A DNA stretch of 64,000 nt from Paragyromitra xinjiangensis (lineage: Eukaryota; Ascomycota; Pezizomycetes; Pezizales; Discinaceae): NCBI GenBank assembly GCA_038503065.1, contig JBCAMK010000015.1, positions 1,302,001-1,366,000 of the forward strand, given 5' to 3'. The position numbers and the translations under genes are program-made. This document shows, piece after piece, positions 37,507 to 49,025 of this stretch (position 1 is the stretch's first letter; every line of letters begins with the position of its first letter). Under the pieces are notes generated by a model. It saw only the letters and a list, made by a program, of their open reading frames with translations, was not told the origin of the DNA and did not search any database.

Positions 37507-38325
37507 GACAAGCCCGTTCTTTTAACTGTACTTAAACCCACCACCAAACATATTCAAAAGGATATGAGAAATAACTGATCAAGAGAAGCAAACTATAAAA
37601 ACTCACTATATATGCCCTAGACCTACTCAAGGAGCCCAATCTTTTGGCCGTACTGGCTAAGCTCTAGGACGAGTGGTTGTCTATCTGTGAGCCAAAATCA
37701 AAAAAACCCGCCACCATACACACAACTGAGAGCTAAAGGGATATGGCAGATATACAGGACTCCCATATACGCCCTAGACCACCTCAACGAGCCCAATATT
37801 TTGGCCGTACTGGCTAAGCTCTACGACAAGTGCTTGTCTATCTGTGAGCAAAAATCAAAAAACCCGCCACCAAATACATAACAGAGAACTAAAAATGATA
37901 TAACAGATACACAGGACTCCCATATACGCCCTAGACCACCTCAACGAGCCCAATCTTTTGGCCGTACTGGCTAAGCTCTGCGGCGAGTGCCCATCAATCG
38001 GTATGCCTAAATCAAAATTTCCGCCACCACATATACAACAGAGAACTAAAATTTATATGACAGATATACAGGACTCCCATATACGCCATAGACCTACTCA
38101 ACGAGCCCAATCTTTTGGCCGTACTGGCTAAGCTCTGCGGCGAGTGCCCATCAATCGGTATGCCTAAATCAAAATTTCCGCCACTACATATACAACAGAG
38201 AACTAAAAATGATATAACAGATACACAGGACTCCCATATACGCCCTAGACCACCTCAACGAGCCCATTCTTTTGACTGTACTGGCTAAGCTCTGCAACGA
38301 GTGCCCATCAATCAACAAGCCAAAA
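37507..38325 (+). repeat. 157-bp tandem array upstream of the dioxygenase gene
   Basis: Five copies with an exact 157-bp period: the word GTACTGGCTA starts at 37650, 37807, 37964, 38121 and 38278. A shorter degenerate copy lies at the left end. Each unit contains CCCAATCTTTTGGCCGTACTGG and CCGCCAC. The last unit ends a few bases before the dioxygenase ATG, so the array occupies the promoter and leader. Confidence 0.9.
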
Positions 38326-38329
38326 GCAA

Positions 38330-39577
38330 ATGGATTCTACTATTCCGGAGTTTTTTTTGGAGGATTATCTGGATAGCGAGAGTGAGAGTGAGACCTCATA
38401 TACTATGTGGGAGGATATACCAGAACCAGAAGATGAGGAATATTTAGAGTCCGCTCCTTTTCAAAAGTGGAACGCTCCTGAAATACCTGGGCCTCCTGGT
38501 TTAGTCGGACCTGAAAAACCATTGCATTGGAATTGTGAGCCTGCGTGGCATTTTGACCGTGCAGATTCACCTCCTATTAGCGAGTGGGATATTTCTGACT
38601 CTGATAACTCAATGGAGGAAGGATCTATACCAACCGCATCCAAAAACAGACGAAACCGCAAACGAAAGAAAAAACTCAACGGGTACAAGCGAGCAAAAGT
38701 TAATCAAGAACTGAAAGAAGTACACACTGCTCGAAGGGTTAATTTACCTGGCCTACAACGAAGAACTAGAAACCGGCAACCTCCTACACTATTTCAAAGA
38801 ACACCAGAACAGATTTTAGCCTCTCATAAGATTTTTACACGGGATGAAATAGTTCATGGCCTCAAAATTTCAGACTCTTCGCGATCAGGCTGTATGCTTG
38901 TTCATCTTTTTCCCATGAATACTCTCCCGTCCGATATATATGATATTTTGGTCAAATCTCATGAGCTTTATCAGTCATCTGTGGTTTTTCCTATCAACAA
39001 CTACAAGATAAACAATAAACGAGGTTCTTATACCACACAGTTCTTGGGCTGCTGGTACAAATCTGGTCGCTATCTTCAACCTTATATGACTGCACATTAC
39101 AGAGGTCCAGGATCTGGCCGTCACTACAAGCGAGTCAACAATCCCTACTATCTTGCAGCCAAACGGTTTCGGAAAGCCAATCAACGTCTCTTTTCTTTAA
39201 TTGAAGACCTTATCAAAATGCACTACCCTGACATCTATCAACTTTATAATGATATCCAAGTCCCCGAAGGATGTCATAAGTTTGCTGGTTTGTTTGCTGC
39301 TGTGGTTATAAATAACAAAGTTCAAACTAATCTTCATAAAGATTTGGGTGATATCAAAGGTGGTATTTGTATCATCGTGAATTGGGGAAGTTTTAACGGT
39401 GGAGACTTAGTTTTTTCAGAACTTCAATGTGTTGTTCCTTTTCCTGCTGGCTCAATTATTATTTTTCGTTCTGCTATTTTATCTCATTACAATATGCCTG
39501 TTCATGGTTTACGATATTCGATGGTTTTTATGACCGATAAGCGGTTAAAGAGATGGTCAGACAAACAGTTGGTTTAG
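38330..39577 (+). CDS. TET/JBP-like 2-oxoglutarate/Fe(II) dioxygenase
   Basis: One intronless frame of 415 residues. The N-terminal 110 residues are acidic and disordered; residues about 110-150 are Lys/Arg-rich (NRRNRKRKKKLNG), a likely nuclear signal or DNA contact. The C-terminal half has the fungal Tet-like oxygenase pattern: NLHKDLGD (HxD, H336 and D338), FNGGDLVFSEL, VPFPAGSIIIFRSAIL, distal His in LSHYNMP (H386), and Arg in GLRYSMVF (R395) for 2-oxoglutarate. All metal- and cosubstrate-binding positions are present, so it should be active. Family members oxidise methylated pyrimidines in DNA. In fungi TET/JBP genes are known to travel with transposons. The substrate here is inferred. 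Confidence 0.88.
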   Translation: MDSTIPEFFLEDYLDSESESETSYTMWEDIPEPEDEEYLESAPFQKWNAPEIPGPPGLVGPEKPLHWNCEPAWHFDRADSPPISEWDISDSDNSMEEGSIPTASKNRRNRKRKKKLNGYKRAKVNQELKEVHTARRVNLPGLQRRTRNRQPPTLFQRTPEQILASHKIFTRDEIVHGLKISDSSRSGCMLVHLFPMNTLPSDIYDILVKSHELYQSSVVFPINNYKINNKRGSYTTQFLGCWYKSGRYLQPYMTAHYRGPGSGRHYKRVNNPYYLAAKRFRKANQRLFSLIEDLIKMHYPDIYQLYNDIQVPEGCHKFAGLFAAVVINNKVQTNLHKDLGDIKGGICIIVNWGSFNGGDLVFSELQCVVPFPAGSIIIFRSAILSHYNMPVHGLRYSMVFMTDKRLKRWSDKQLV

Positions 39578-40007
39578 TTGGTTTTTTTTAAAAAATGGTA
39601 TATCCGTGGGGTATTTTCTATCAGTAAAAAGTTCAACCTACATTGGATTATATTTACAGTTCTCGGTGTACTAGACACATTAAGTACAGGTTTTTCTAAA
39701 GACTGTTGGACGTATTCAGTGGTATGGCATATATGTGAGTACGTTTAATGTTGGTTCTATCCCACTCATATTCTAATTCACGCTTCAAACACTCGTTACA
39801 GGTTATATAACAGGTATATTTTTTCAATCTCCATACATATATTACTTTCTTTATTGTGAACTACCAGTTGTTTTTAATATTTTAAGTGTTAGTGGATGAA
39901 TCCATTGCTGAGTTGATGTTAGATATCATGTGACTGGCACATGACTTCTGACCTTGATTGATCGCAAACTCAACTCAACCACCACATCTCCTTGTTCCAA
40001 CGTCAAA
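39578..40007. other. Spacer between dioxygenase and transposase genes
   Basis: 430 bp, AT-rich, with no feature seen. It presumably holds the transposase promoter. Confidence 0.4.
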
Positions 40008-40261
40008 AATGCCACGGACACGATTTCCTCGACAATGCGACTGTTCAATGTTTGGAGGAAGTGTGCATAATGTCTCAAGCCAGAGAGATTGGGTTAGGCA
40101 CTCAGCTTTGAAAGCACTGGATGCACGTGTATACCACACAGCACAAGCAGCAGCAGCACTCCAAACTTTGTAAGTGAGTTCATGGAAAAATGGAGGGGCT
40201 GAGTCCGAATTTGGGGATATCGAACCTGAATTCCCTGAAACTGATGAATTTCCGGATCCTG

Positions 40262-40470
40262 CAGACTTTCCCGAGCCAGCAGGTTTTGCTGATTTTCTGG
40301 ATCCTGCAGACTCTCCCGAGCCAGCAGGTTTTGCTGATTTTCTGGATCCTGCAGACTCTCCCGAGCCAGCAGGTTTTGATGATTTTCCGGAACCTGCAGA
40401 CTTTCCCGAGCCAGCAGGTTTTGATGATTTTCCGGAACCTGCAGACTTTCCCGAGCCAGCAGGTTTTGTT
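40262..40470 (+). repeat. 45-bp coding tandem repeat in the transposase
   Basis: More than four units encoding D-F/S-PEPAGF-A/D-DF-L/P-D/E-PA. It makes an acidic, proline-rich segment before the transposase core. Confidence 0.85.
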
Positions 40471-40718
40471 GAACAAGAAGATTTACTTGAATTCTTAGAT
40501 GTGGAGCTGGAAATCTGTGACGTTGAATTACCTGAAAAACGGTATCATGAGAAAGAGTTTATTGCAGGAGAGTTATGTGCAGGAGAGCTGCCGGTACCAG
40601 CATCACCACAATTGGAATCATATAGTGGATTTGAAAGGCCTTTGCTTAAAACAACACAATTGGAATCTGTGTCACTATCTCTAGAGCCAGCCAGACAATT
40701 GCAAAACGAGTTCGAGTA

Positions 40719-42395
40719 CATCAGCAAAAAGGGTTTCGCGCCCAGGCGAGCTTCCGGATATCAGCACGCCTACCTGCGTCCAGCTGCGTCCATACGTCTA
40801 CTACGCCCATACGTTCGCTCTATTGCTCGCCCCAGCACGCCCATACGCCTAGTACGCCCATACGTTCCCTCTATTGCGCGCCCCAGTACGTCCATACGCC
40901 TAGTACGCCCATACGATTGCTCTATTGCGCGCCCCAGCGCGTCCATACGCTTGGTACGCCTGGTATGCCTATACGCCTGGCACACCTATACGCCTGGTAC
41001 GCCCATATGCTTGCTCTATTGCTCGCCCTAGCACGTCCATACGCCCATGCGCCCACATACGCCCACGCCAACATACGCCCATGCGCCCAATCGCTCTATC
41101 GTACGCCCATGCGCCCATATACTGTCTCCTGGTCGCAAATTCAGCCAAGTCGAAACCCTAACCCTCGCTTACCCGACCCTCCTAGGCTCATCATGACCTC
41201 ACACGCGCCTTCCGCCAGCAATTCCCTTATATCAACCACACACCCCACCTCCTGCTCGCCTCCCACTTCCTGCTCGCCTCCCACCTCCTGCTTGCCTCCC
41301 ACCTCCTGCTTGCCTCCCACCTCCTACTCGCCTCCCACCTCCTCACCTCCCACCTCTCCACCTCCCACCTCTCCATCTCCCGCTCACCCCACCCCTCCAA
41401 TCCCCACCTTTTACCCGTCAGTCGACTGTGCTAACATGCTGTACTATAGAGTCTATTCAGCAGTCAATTCGGAGGCTTAGAAACAGCCGATTTGGAGTCT
41501 ATTCAGGAGCCTATTCAGCAGTCAATTCGGAGCCTATTCAGCAGTCAATTCGGAGTCTATTCAGCAGTCAATTCGGAGTCTATTCAGGAGTCAATTCAGC
41601 AGTCAATTCAGCAGTCAATTCGGAGCCTATTCAGGAGCCTATTCAGCAGTCAATTCGGCAGTCAATTCAGCAGGATTCGGAGGCTCAGAAACAGCCGATT
41701 CGGAGTCTATTCAGGAGTCAATTCAGCAGTCAATTCAGCAGTCAATTCGGAGCCTATTCAGGAGTCGATTCAGAGTCTATTCAGCAGTCAATTCGGAGTC
41801 AATTCAGGACTCAATTCAGCAGTCAATTCAGCAGTCAATTCGGAGCCTATTCAGGAGTCGATTCGGAGTCTATTCAGGAGTCTATTCAGCAGTCAATTCA
41901 GCAGTCAATTCGGAGCCTATTCAGGAGTCGATTCGGAGTCTATTCAGCAGTCAATTCGGGAGTCAATTCAGGAGTCAATTCAGAGGCTGCTCAGGAGGCT
42001 GTTCGGGAGTTGATTCGGAGGCAGGCAGGCAGCCGATTCGGAGGCAGTTGGATCAACAGCGGAAGCAAGATAATGGGTGGAATTGCGTCCTACATGTACA
42101 TAGAGCAGAATAGACTATTAGTGCCATACAAAGCAGCGTGACAAGCAGCGTGACATTCTACGTCCAATGCGCCCAATGCCGCCCATGGGAGGCTGTACGT
42201 CCAGTATATCAGGCTCGGATTTTCCAGGCCTGCGCCTGGGCGTGAACGAGGCAGGTCCTACGTCCAGTGCGCCCACACGCACGCCATACTAGTCAGTACG
42301 CCTAGAGCAGTGCCTAAAAAAAATCCGAGCCCAGTGCGCCCAGTGCGCCTATGGCACTGGGCGCGACTGGACGCAGACCCGGCTTTTTGCTGATG
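40719..42395. mobile_element. Nested 1.68-kb TA-flanked non-autonomous element
   Basis: The left end CATCAGCAAAAAG and the right end CTTTTTGCTGATG are inverted copies; similarity continues imperfectly inward for about 30 bp (GGGTTTCGCGCCCAGGCG against GGGTCTGCGTCCAGTCG). TA lies on both sides (40717-40718 and 42396-42397). Removing the element plus one TA joins NEFEY to PNEILTDSDL in the same transposase frame. There is no transposase inside; the interior is GC-rich ACGCCCATACG-type repeats (40.77-41.13 kb), CTCCCACCTCCTG repeats (41.25-41.38 kb) and a 12-bp minisatellite. The TA target suggests a Tc1/mariner-type family. Confidence 0.8.
41448..42010. repeat. 11-12-bp minisatellite inside the nested element
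   Basis: Dozens of units such as AGTCAATTCAGC, AGTCTATTCAGG and AGTCAATTCGG, in higher-order mixtures. Stop codons are absent from more than one frame simply because of the unit sequence. Confidence 0.9.
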
Positions 42396-45300
42396 TATCC
42401 AAATGAAATTCTCACAGACTCGGACCTCAATCTCGGAACCACTCAACCACATGAAGTAGAAGTTGACACAAACGATACTAGACTTTACTCTCCCGGAATA
42501 AGTTTATCAGATGACAGCATACAGAAATCACAAGGCTTACAGCAGCTTCAGGACATGTTAGAACTCAGTTCTAGTTCTGTTAATCCGGATCCAGGACCTT
42601 CTCTTAACGATATTGATGATTATATATCTTCGGACAACTCTGACGACTCTGGACCAGTAGGACAAATGAAAAGAGGCTTTGCTGAGAAACCCAAAACTAT
42701 TGAGTTGGGATCCAGATTACCACCAGCCGATATGGACTCAGACACAAGTTCCGATGATATCCCAACAAATGTGGCTAGTCTTGATGTAGCAGAGGATTTG
42801 GGCTTTGAATATAGACAACCAATTGGCGAATCCCTCACAACACAAGAAAAACTTTCTTTTGCTTTCCATGATATCACTTTAAAACACCAAATTCCTCGGG
42901 AAGCTGCTAATGATATCAGAGAACTTTTCGGGACTGTTTTCTCAGATGGACTACTTGATTATAGGACTGCTAGAAAGCGAATTGAACGAAAAACAGGGGT
43001 TAAAGAAATCTTATATGACTGTTGCCCTCATAGTCACATGTCATTTGCAATGTACCCTGATCTTGATAAATGTACTGATTGCAGTCATCCACGATGGAAA
43101 GAACAGACATTGCACTCCAAAGATTCAACCGGATTAAAGAAGGTTCCTTACGCCACTCATAGCTACATTCCTGTTACCCATCGAATACGTCTATGGTATT
43201 CAAATACGCAAAGGGCAGCCACAATGGTCAAATACAGATTTCAGGCGGAAAAAGATAAAGATAAAGGATTAGTATCTGACTATTGGTCTAGCGACTTATT
43301 TGAGGACATAAGAGATAAAAAAGGTCTTTTCGATCTTGATACAGATGTTGGTTTTATGATGAGCTCAGATGGAGTTAACGTTTTTAAGAGCCGACGAAGC
43401 TTCAGTATTTGGCCTCTTTTATTGGTATTCACTGACCCATTCCTAATGATCAGTACATTGAAACAACTCTAATACTCAAATAGATTAACTTAAACCTGCC
43501 GCCAAACATTAGGTTTAAGAAACGCAATATGTTGTTGGTTGGCTTTATACCAGGGCCAAAAAATCCAAAGGATCTGGATTCATTTCTTTTCCTGTTGATT
43601 CAAGAATTCTTGCAGCTAGAAAGGGGGATCGCGGATGTGTGGAATAGTTCTCGAAAGAGTTACTTTACATTGAAAGCTCATATATGTGTTGTTGGCGCTG
43701 ATATGGTTGGAAGAGAGAAACTAATGAATTTCAAAGGTAATTGGTGACAAAAGTATCAAATGAAACTAGCTGACTATTTCTTCAGGTAACCGAGGAACAA
43801 GTTACTGCCCTTACTGTTATGCCAAAGGGATATACAATCGTGGGATATACTGTCCTCTTAAACCTCCTACAAATCCTCCCACTAAAAAATGTAAAGAAGA
43901 CAACTCAGATCTTGCTTGGCTCACATACGACCCTTTCAATTTACCAATGCGCAATGATCAAGACACTCGAAAAGTTGCTGAACATGTGGTAAGGACAGGG
44001 GATGATATCGCTGCCAAAAAGTATGGGATTAAAGGACCTTCTTGTCTTTCAGAGCTGTCATCAATAGATGTCCCTCGCAGCTTTCCACCTGACGGCATGC
44101 ATTTATGGTGGGAGAATATTCTTCCAGATCTCGTGAAACACTGGCGTGGCAAGTTCTTCTCTGAAATAGTTACAGCTAGTATTGCTGATGCTGTTGTCAA
44201 AGATGCTCATAATCTTGGTCGCAGTGCTAGTGATGGAGACGAGTCATGGGAATCAGAGGACTCAGATTCTTCAGAAGACAGTCAAAAAGGGAGTAAATAT
44301 CCAGCACCTGGGAAACATAGGACGCAGCAAAAGAAGAAGTAGAAGAGTAAGAAAGGTAATACCAAGGGAAAGCAAAAAATAACTTCAACCACAATAAAGA
44401 AATTCATCAAAACTGATGACCCATATAATATACATCCAACAGAATGGATTCAAATTGGAAAAGATATGGCAAGCAGCGCTGCAACTTTTCCAACGCTTTT
44501 CGGAGAGCCAATAAGAGACTTTACCGAGCATTGTCAACACCTTAAAGCGGCAGAATGGAAAACCTTCACCTTCATCCTAGCACCAATATATATGAAAGGT
44601 CGGCTGCCAGAAGAGGATTATGTAGAATTGATCAATCTCATTGACGCCATCCACCTCTGTTGTGATTATGAAATCACAACTAGTGAGATTTTAGTCGTTG
44701 AAAGCCGTTTACAACGTTTTGTTGAATACTATGAGCGACGGTATTATAATCAACGTTGGGAGCGACTGTCAGCCTGTTTACCCGTGATCCACCAAGTTCT
44801 TCATGTGGCACAAGGAATTCGTTGGGCTGGACCAATGTTTGTTTATTGGCAATGGCCAATGGAGAGGGTTTGTGGTATGATTGCTGCCTCTGCGAAATCT
44901 CGTGTTTCAGCAAATCGCAACATGGCAATAACTATGACACTGAATGAGAGTCAGAACCATTTGCCGTATGTTATAACACATCCCACTACTGATGGGGAGT
45001 TTGAGGACTCAGATGGCAATGTCCTACTTCATCGGTTATTCGTCAAACGCCTTCAAACTAACCAGTCAAAACAAGTTTCATCACAAGTCTTACATGATGT
45101 ATTCAACAGACCAGCTAGGTCTCAGGCGTTGAATAATTGGCAACGTAGGGCTCTAAAGACTTTTTTTCAACAAAAGGTTACAGCAGAAAGTGCTATGCTT
45201 ACGATTCAAGACGATATGTTGAATACCGAAGTTGCATTGGAAGGAGTCCCAAAGCACTGCCTACATTGGACTTCCTATACATCAAAAGACATTGACGAGT

Positions 45301-45775
45301 CATTCACAGTAGTATCTTCCATGATGAGAAGAACAAACTCAACCAGGAATTCTTCAATGGTTATGTATGTGGTAAGAATTGCTGATGGATCTTACCGTCT
45401 TGCCTTTGGAGAGGTACTATTCTTTTTTACCATTCAAAAAGAGGATAAGAATACAGAGCATTTAGCTTATGTACAACAGTTTACGGTGGCAGCTGAAGGA
45501 AGACTTTTATACCAAGTAAGTCTTGGAATAAAAGTAGTCATTGAAGCTACTAATATTCGTGAATTGATTGAGCTCATCAAAAATGTTGATCGGATGTATA
45601 TAGTGCAACGCAATACCTGTATGTTCTAAAAGGGAAAAACCCTAACTCGCATGTTTGGCTATTACCCTGTTTTGTCCTGAATACTACTTTAACACGCAAA
45701 CACTATTTCAACGTCACATCTTCCCCACTCCTCATCATCACACCGATTCACTCATATCCATCTCATCCATCAACT

Positions 45776-48020
45776 ATGTCAGACTATCAAGCCTTTATGA
45801 GAGAGAAAAGGAGAATTGCTGATGCTGCTTGGGCAGCGCAAGTTACTTCTCAAAGTATGTTTTCACTCTTGATTAGTAGTTGCATGCTAGTAAACTGATA
45901 ATGACTGATATTTGACAATATTGTAGGAACTGAAATGACCGCTACTCGCTCTCAAGAAACTTGGATCCCTGACTCACAGTCAACTCAGCAAACGCCAGCC
46001 CCAGAACTTAGTGTTCACAGTGATTCAGAGTCCTCGCAAATCTCGAATTTAGCTACTAGCAACAACCTTCCCATAAGGAAGCTGACCACACTGTCAAGAA
46101 ATGACTCTAATGCTTCAGTTGAAGAATCTGTTATCAATAAAGCTACTACGAAGAGTGTCACACTACCTTCTAGTCCAGTTCATGCTGTTGAAAGGTCTAA
46201 AAAAACAGGTAAAAGTAAACTAACTGGCTATAAAGATCGCAAAGAGATGGCACGAAGAATGCGGCTGGATCCAAGCGAGTCTTTTGCTATTAGAGAAAAG
46301 CGAGAGTTTGTTAAAGTTGCTTGTATGAGACGTGGAGTGTTTCTTGACAAGCCATTTGAGGACTTTGAGGTCGCTGTTATGTATAAGCTGGTGAAAGTGG
46401 TTACACCTGAACTGCAGGCTCAGTATGGTGACTGGTGGCCTATGGATCTTACTCGAGATCTTATCCATGCTATCTGTTTGGATAAGGTACGTAATAATAA
46501 TGCTAGAAAAAGAGCTAAACAGAAGAAGCAGACTGTACATCATTCAAAGGATGTCCCACCAAACTCAGACGACGAGCAGCAACTCATCCCGCAAAAGAAG
46601 AAGTTGCGTCCTGTTGTGGATTCCTCAGATGATGAATTGGGTACTGACACATATACCGCTGCCCAAAAAAGAGCTTCAGGAACAACACGAAGAAAGTCAA
46701 GCCTGCCTCCATTGAATATTGACTTTATTACAACCACTCCCAAGGCTACAGCAGGTGTAAGCACGGGTGTATCTTTGACTGGAATAACTCCAAAAAGCAG
46801 CATTGATCCAGAGTTGTTGGCGCTCTCACCATTTAGTCTGCTAACATCTAGTCCTCTTATCAGTATGCTCATACTCACTACATACTATGTACAAAACTAA
46901 TTATAGATTGAACACATAGGTAATCGTTTCCTCTCAGGTGCAGTACCTTCTGCACCAACTGGTACAGAGAAAAATGGCTTGGAAGTTGAAAGTAAAACTA
47001 CAGCCCCACGCCAAACAGTATTGGATAATAGTGGAGTCAAGCCAGCAGCCACTCGACCCAGTACTCCAAGTTTGACTATTTTCATTATTGACCAAAATCC
47101 CTTCGAGATACCGTTTGATGCTCCATTCTCTGAGTTTTATACTCTAATTTCTCGTTTTTTGGTTTGTGATGAGAGTCAATTCATCCAGTATCACCCTGCT
47201 AATGGGAAGAAAAATGATCTGATCTGGCGACCCATTTCCGTTGAAGAGGAGTATGGTAAATTGTTGAGGCTGTGTGGTCATGTTGGGGTTCTACTTAGAG
47301 TTGTTGAAGGAGAGTATTTTAACTCTGAGGCTGAGGAAGAGGTATGTGCTTACATTTATGATTCATACTCCGCTGACTTTTGTAGGTGGAGGAATCCATT
47401 GGTTCTCAAGCTTTGAGTTGGGGGGTAGTGGACTTGAATAAGACAGAAGATATCCCGACCTCAAATCGTAATAAAACGGTTCAGTTGCCGCTACTATTAA
47501 TTTTACTTTCTCGTAGCTACTAACAATGCTGACTTTGTTTTAATAGACTAGGACAATTGAGGATATCTTGAGACCAGACACACTACCAACTGATTTAAAT
47601 CGCAAAGCGTCCAAAGCTGCTGAAGCAAGTACTGAGGTAGAAAGTTCCAACGTGGAACAATATCTTATTGGAAGCTTGTCTACTCAACCTCTTTCAGGAC
47701 AAAAGAATGTGGGCCGAAAGCGAGAAACCAGTACAAAGAAAACCTTTCTAGCAGCAGGACCTTCTGAACCAGTGAAGCGTAAGCCAGGCCGTCCTAGGAA
47801 GAATCCACTACCACTTGTTTCTCCAGCTGAGTCGCAACCACCATCTCACACAAGTTCTCAAGCCCCCAGTAGCTTGAAAACTAGTAGAGCCGGAAGAGTG
47901 ATTAAGAAGAGTGAGAAAGCTTCTGAAAATTCTAGGAATGAAACTGCCAAACGTCTGGCTGATAAGCTGACTGTTGCTAGGAGGAATTTGAAAAGGATAA
48001 AAGCAGAGTTTACACTTTAG
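45776..48020 (+). CDS. Transposon accessory protein with AT-hook
   Basis: Five exons: 45776-45854, 45927-46862, 46938-47341, 47386-47478 and 47547-48020; introns of 72, 75, 44 and 68 nt; phases agree throughout; 661 residues with no stop or frameshift. It begins MSDYQAFMREKRRIADAAW. A conserved-looking block lies near 46220-46510 (GYKDRKEMARRMRLDPSES, then DWWPMDLTRDLIHAICLDK). A second block, SLTIFIIDQNPFEIPFDAPF, lies near 47070. An AT-hook (KRKPGRPRKNP, about 47778-47810) precedes a basic coiled C-terminus. I do not recognise the family. By position and DNA-binding motif it may play the part TnpA plays in En/Spm, binding the subterminal repeats. Confidence 0.75.
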
Positions 48021-48274
48021 CTGAATGTGGCCATTTTCAAAAGGCCGGTTTTCAGGACAGTATACAATCGAAGTGAAAATTTTTGGTATTTTGGTACATC
48101 CCTCCCACACATTTCTATTCATTTGATACTAACATTATGCTATCTGACAATAGTTTCTTTTGATACCTATACGCAATATCTTTTTCTTGTATCTGAGCCA
48201 GTAGGGGTTTGGGGTTTAACATACCCGTGGTGGCTTAATTACATTGTCGTTTAGTTCAAAATAAAAGTTTTGTT

Positions 48275-48640
48275 TGAATAAACCATCTTGTAGTTTGGCT
48301 AAACCACTTGCGTGTTTGACTAAACCACTACCTGGTTGTTTGACTAAACCACATGACCGTTTGGCTAAACCACTTGCATGTTTGACTAAACCACCACTTG
48401 GTCGTTTGACTAAACCACCCGGTCGTTTGACTAAACCACATGACCGTTTGACTAAACCACCACTTAGTAGTTTGGCTAAACTACTTGACTGTTTGACTAA
48501 ACCACCTGCACATTTGACTAAACAACATGGTTGTTTGGCTAAACCACATGGTCGTTTGACTAAACCACATAGTTGTTTAACTAAATCACATGGCTGTTTA
48601 ACTAAACCACTTAGTTGCTTGTTTAAACTACTATAATCAA
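48275..48640 (+). repeat. Subterminal array of GTTTGACTAAACCAC units
   Basis: About 16 copies of GTTTGRCTAAACCAC spaced by short variable words (CTTG, ATGACC, CTGGTC). Single GTGGTTTA copies in opposite orientation lie near the left end (37138-37210), so both ends carry the motif. Confidence 0.85.
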
Positions 48641-48653
48641 ATCATTAATTCTT

Positions 48654-48870
48654 TATTGTTTAACTATTGTTTACCTGTTGTTTACCTGTTGTTTACCTGT
48701 TGTTTACTTATCGTTTATCCATTGTTTACCTGTTGTTTACCTGTTGTTTACCCGTTGTTTACTTATCGTTTATCCATTGTTTACCTGTTGTTTACCTGTT
48801 GTTTACCTGTTGTTTACTTATCGTTTATTCATTGTTTACTTGTTGTTTACTTGTTGTTTGAACGTTGTTT
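48654..48870 (+). repeat. 11-bp array TGTTTACCTGT
   Basis: About 18 units, TGTTTACCTGT with variants TGTTTACTTAT and CGTTTATCCAT, in a higher-order pattern. It lies directly inside the right terminus of the 12-kb element. Confidence 0.85.
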
Positions 48871-49025
48871 GCTAAAACCATTTGGTGTAATCTGTTTAAA
48901 TACTTATGGTATATTTTTATTGCTTAACTACTGCTTTTATACACCCTTGCTAGCAAATAAATAATCTATGTTAAACCACCAGTATGTTTATTTAAACCAT
49001 GCTCCTGAGTGTTTATTTAAACGCC

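Larger units (their letters stand above)
40008..45629 (+). pseudogene. Tnp2 (Transposase_21, CACTA/EnSpm) transposase, interrupted
   Basis: First exon from ATG 40008 (MPRTRFPRQCDCSMFGGSV, a Cys/His N-terminal module). Then an acidic 15-residue repeat region (frame from about 40204), split at 40718/42396 by a nested element. The core follows in exons 42396-43424, 43484-43736 and 43786-45629, with 59- and 49-nt introns in correct phase. Tnp2 features: YDCCPHSHMSFAMYPDLDKC, MSSDGVNVF (Asp codon 43368), INLNLPPNIRFKK, GFIPGPKNPKDLDSF, VVGADMVG (Asp codon 43700), CPYCYAKG, FPPDGMHLWWENI, and LSACLPVIHQVLHVA...PMERVCG. Three faults: the insertion, an in-frame TAG (44340-44342) in a lysine run, and an unexplained frame change at about 40170-40203 despite a GTAAGT. 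This copy probably makes no full-length enzyme. Confidence 0.85.

Noticed and set aside
41428..42141. Long open frames across the 12-bp minisatellite
   Set aside because: The units lack stops in several frames, so openness carries no information; it lies inside the nested element.
48274..48636. 120-codon frame reading LTKPHGCLTKP
   Set aside because: It is the translation of the subterminal repeat array, not a gene.
48654..48870. CRISPR-like appearance of regularly spaced repeats
   Set aside because: The units are contiguous with no unique spacers, and this is a eukaryotic genome.
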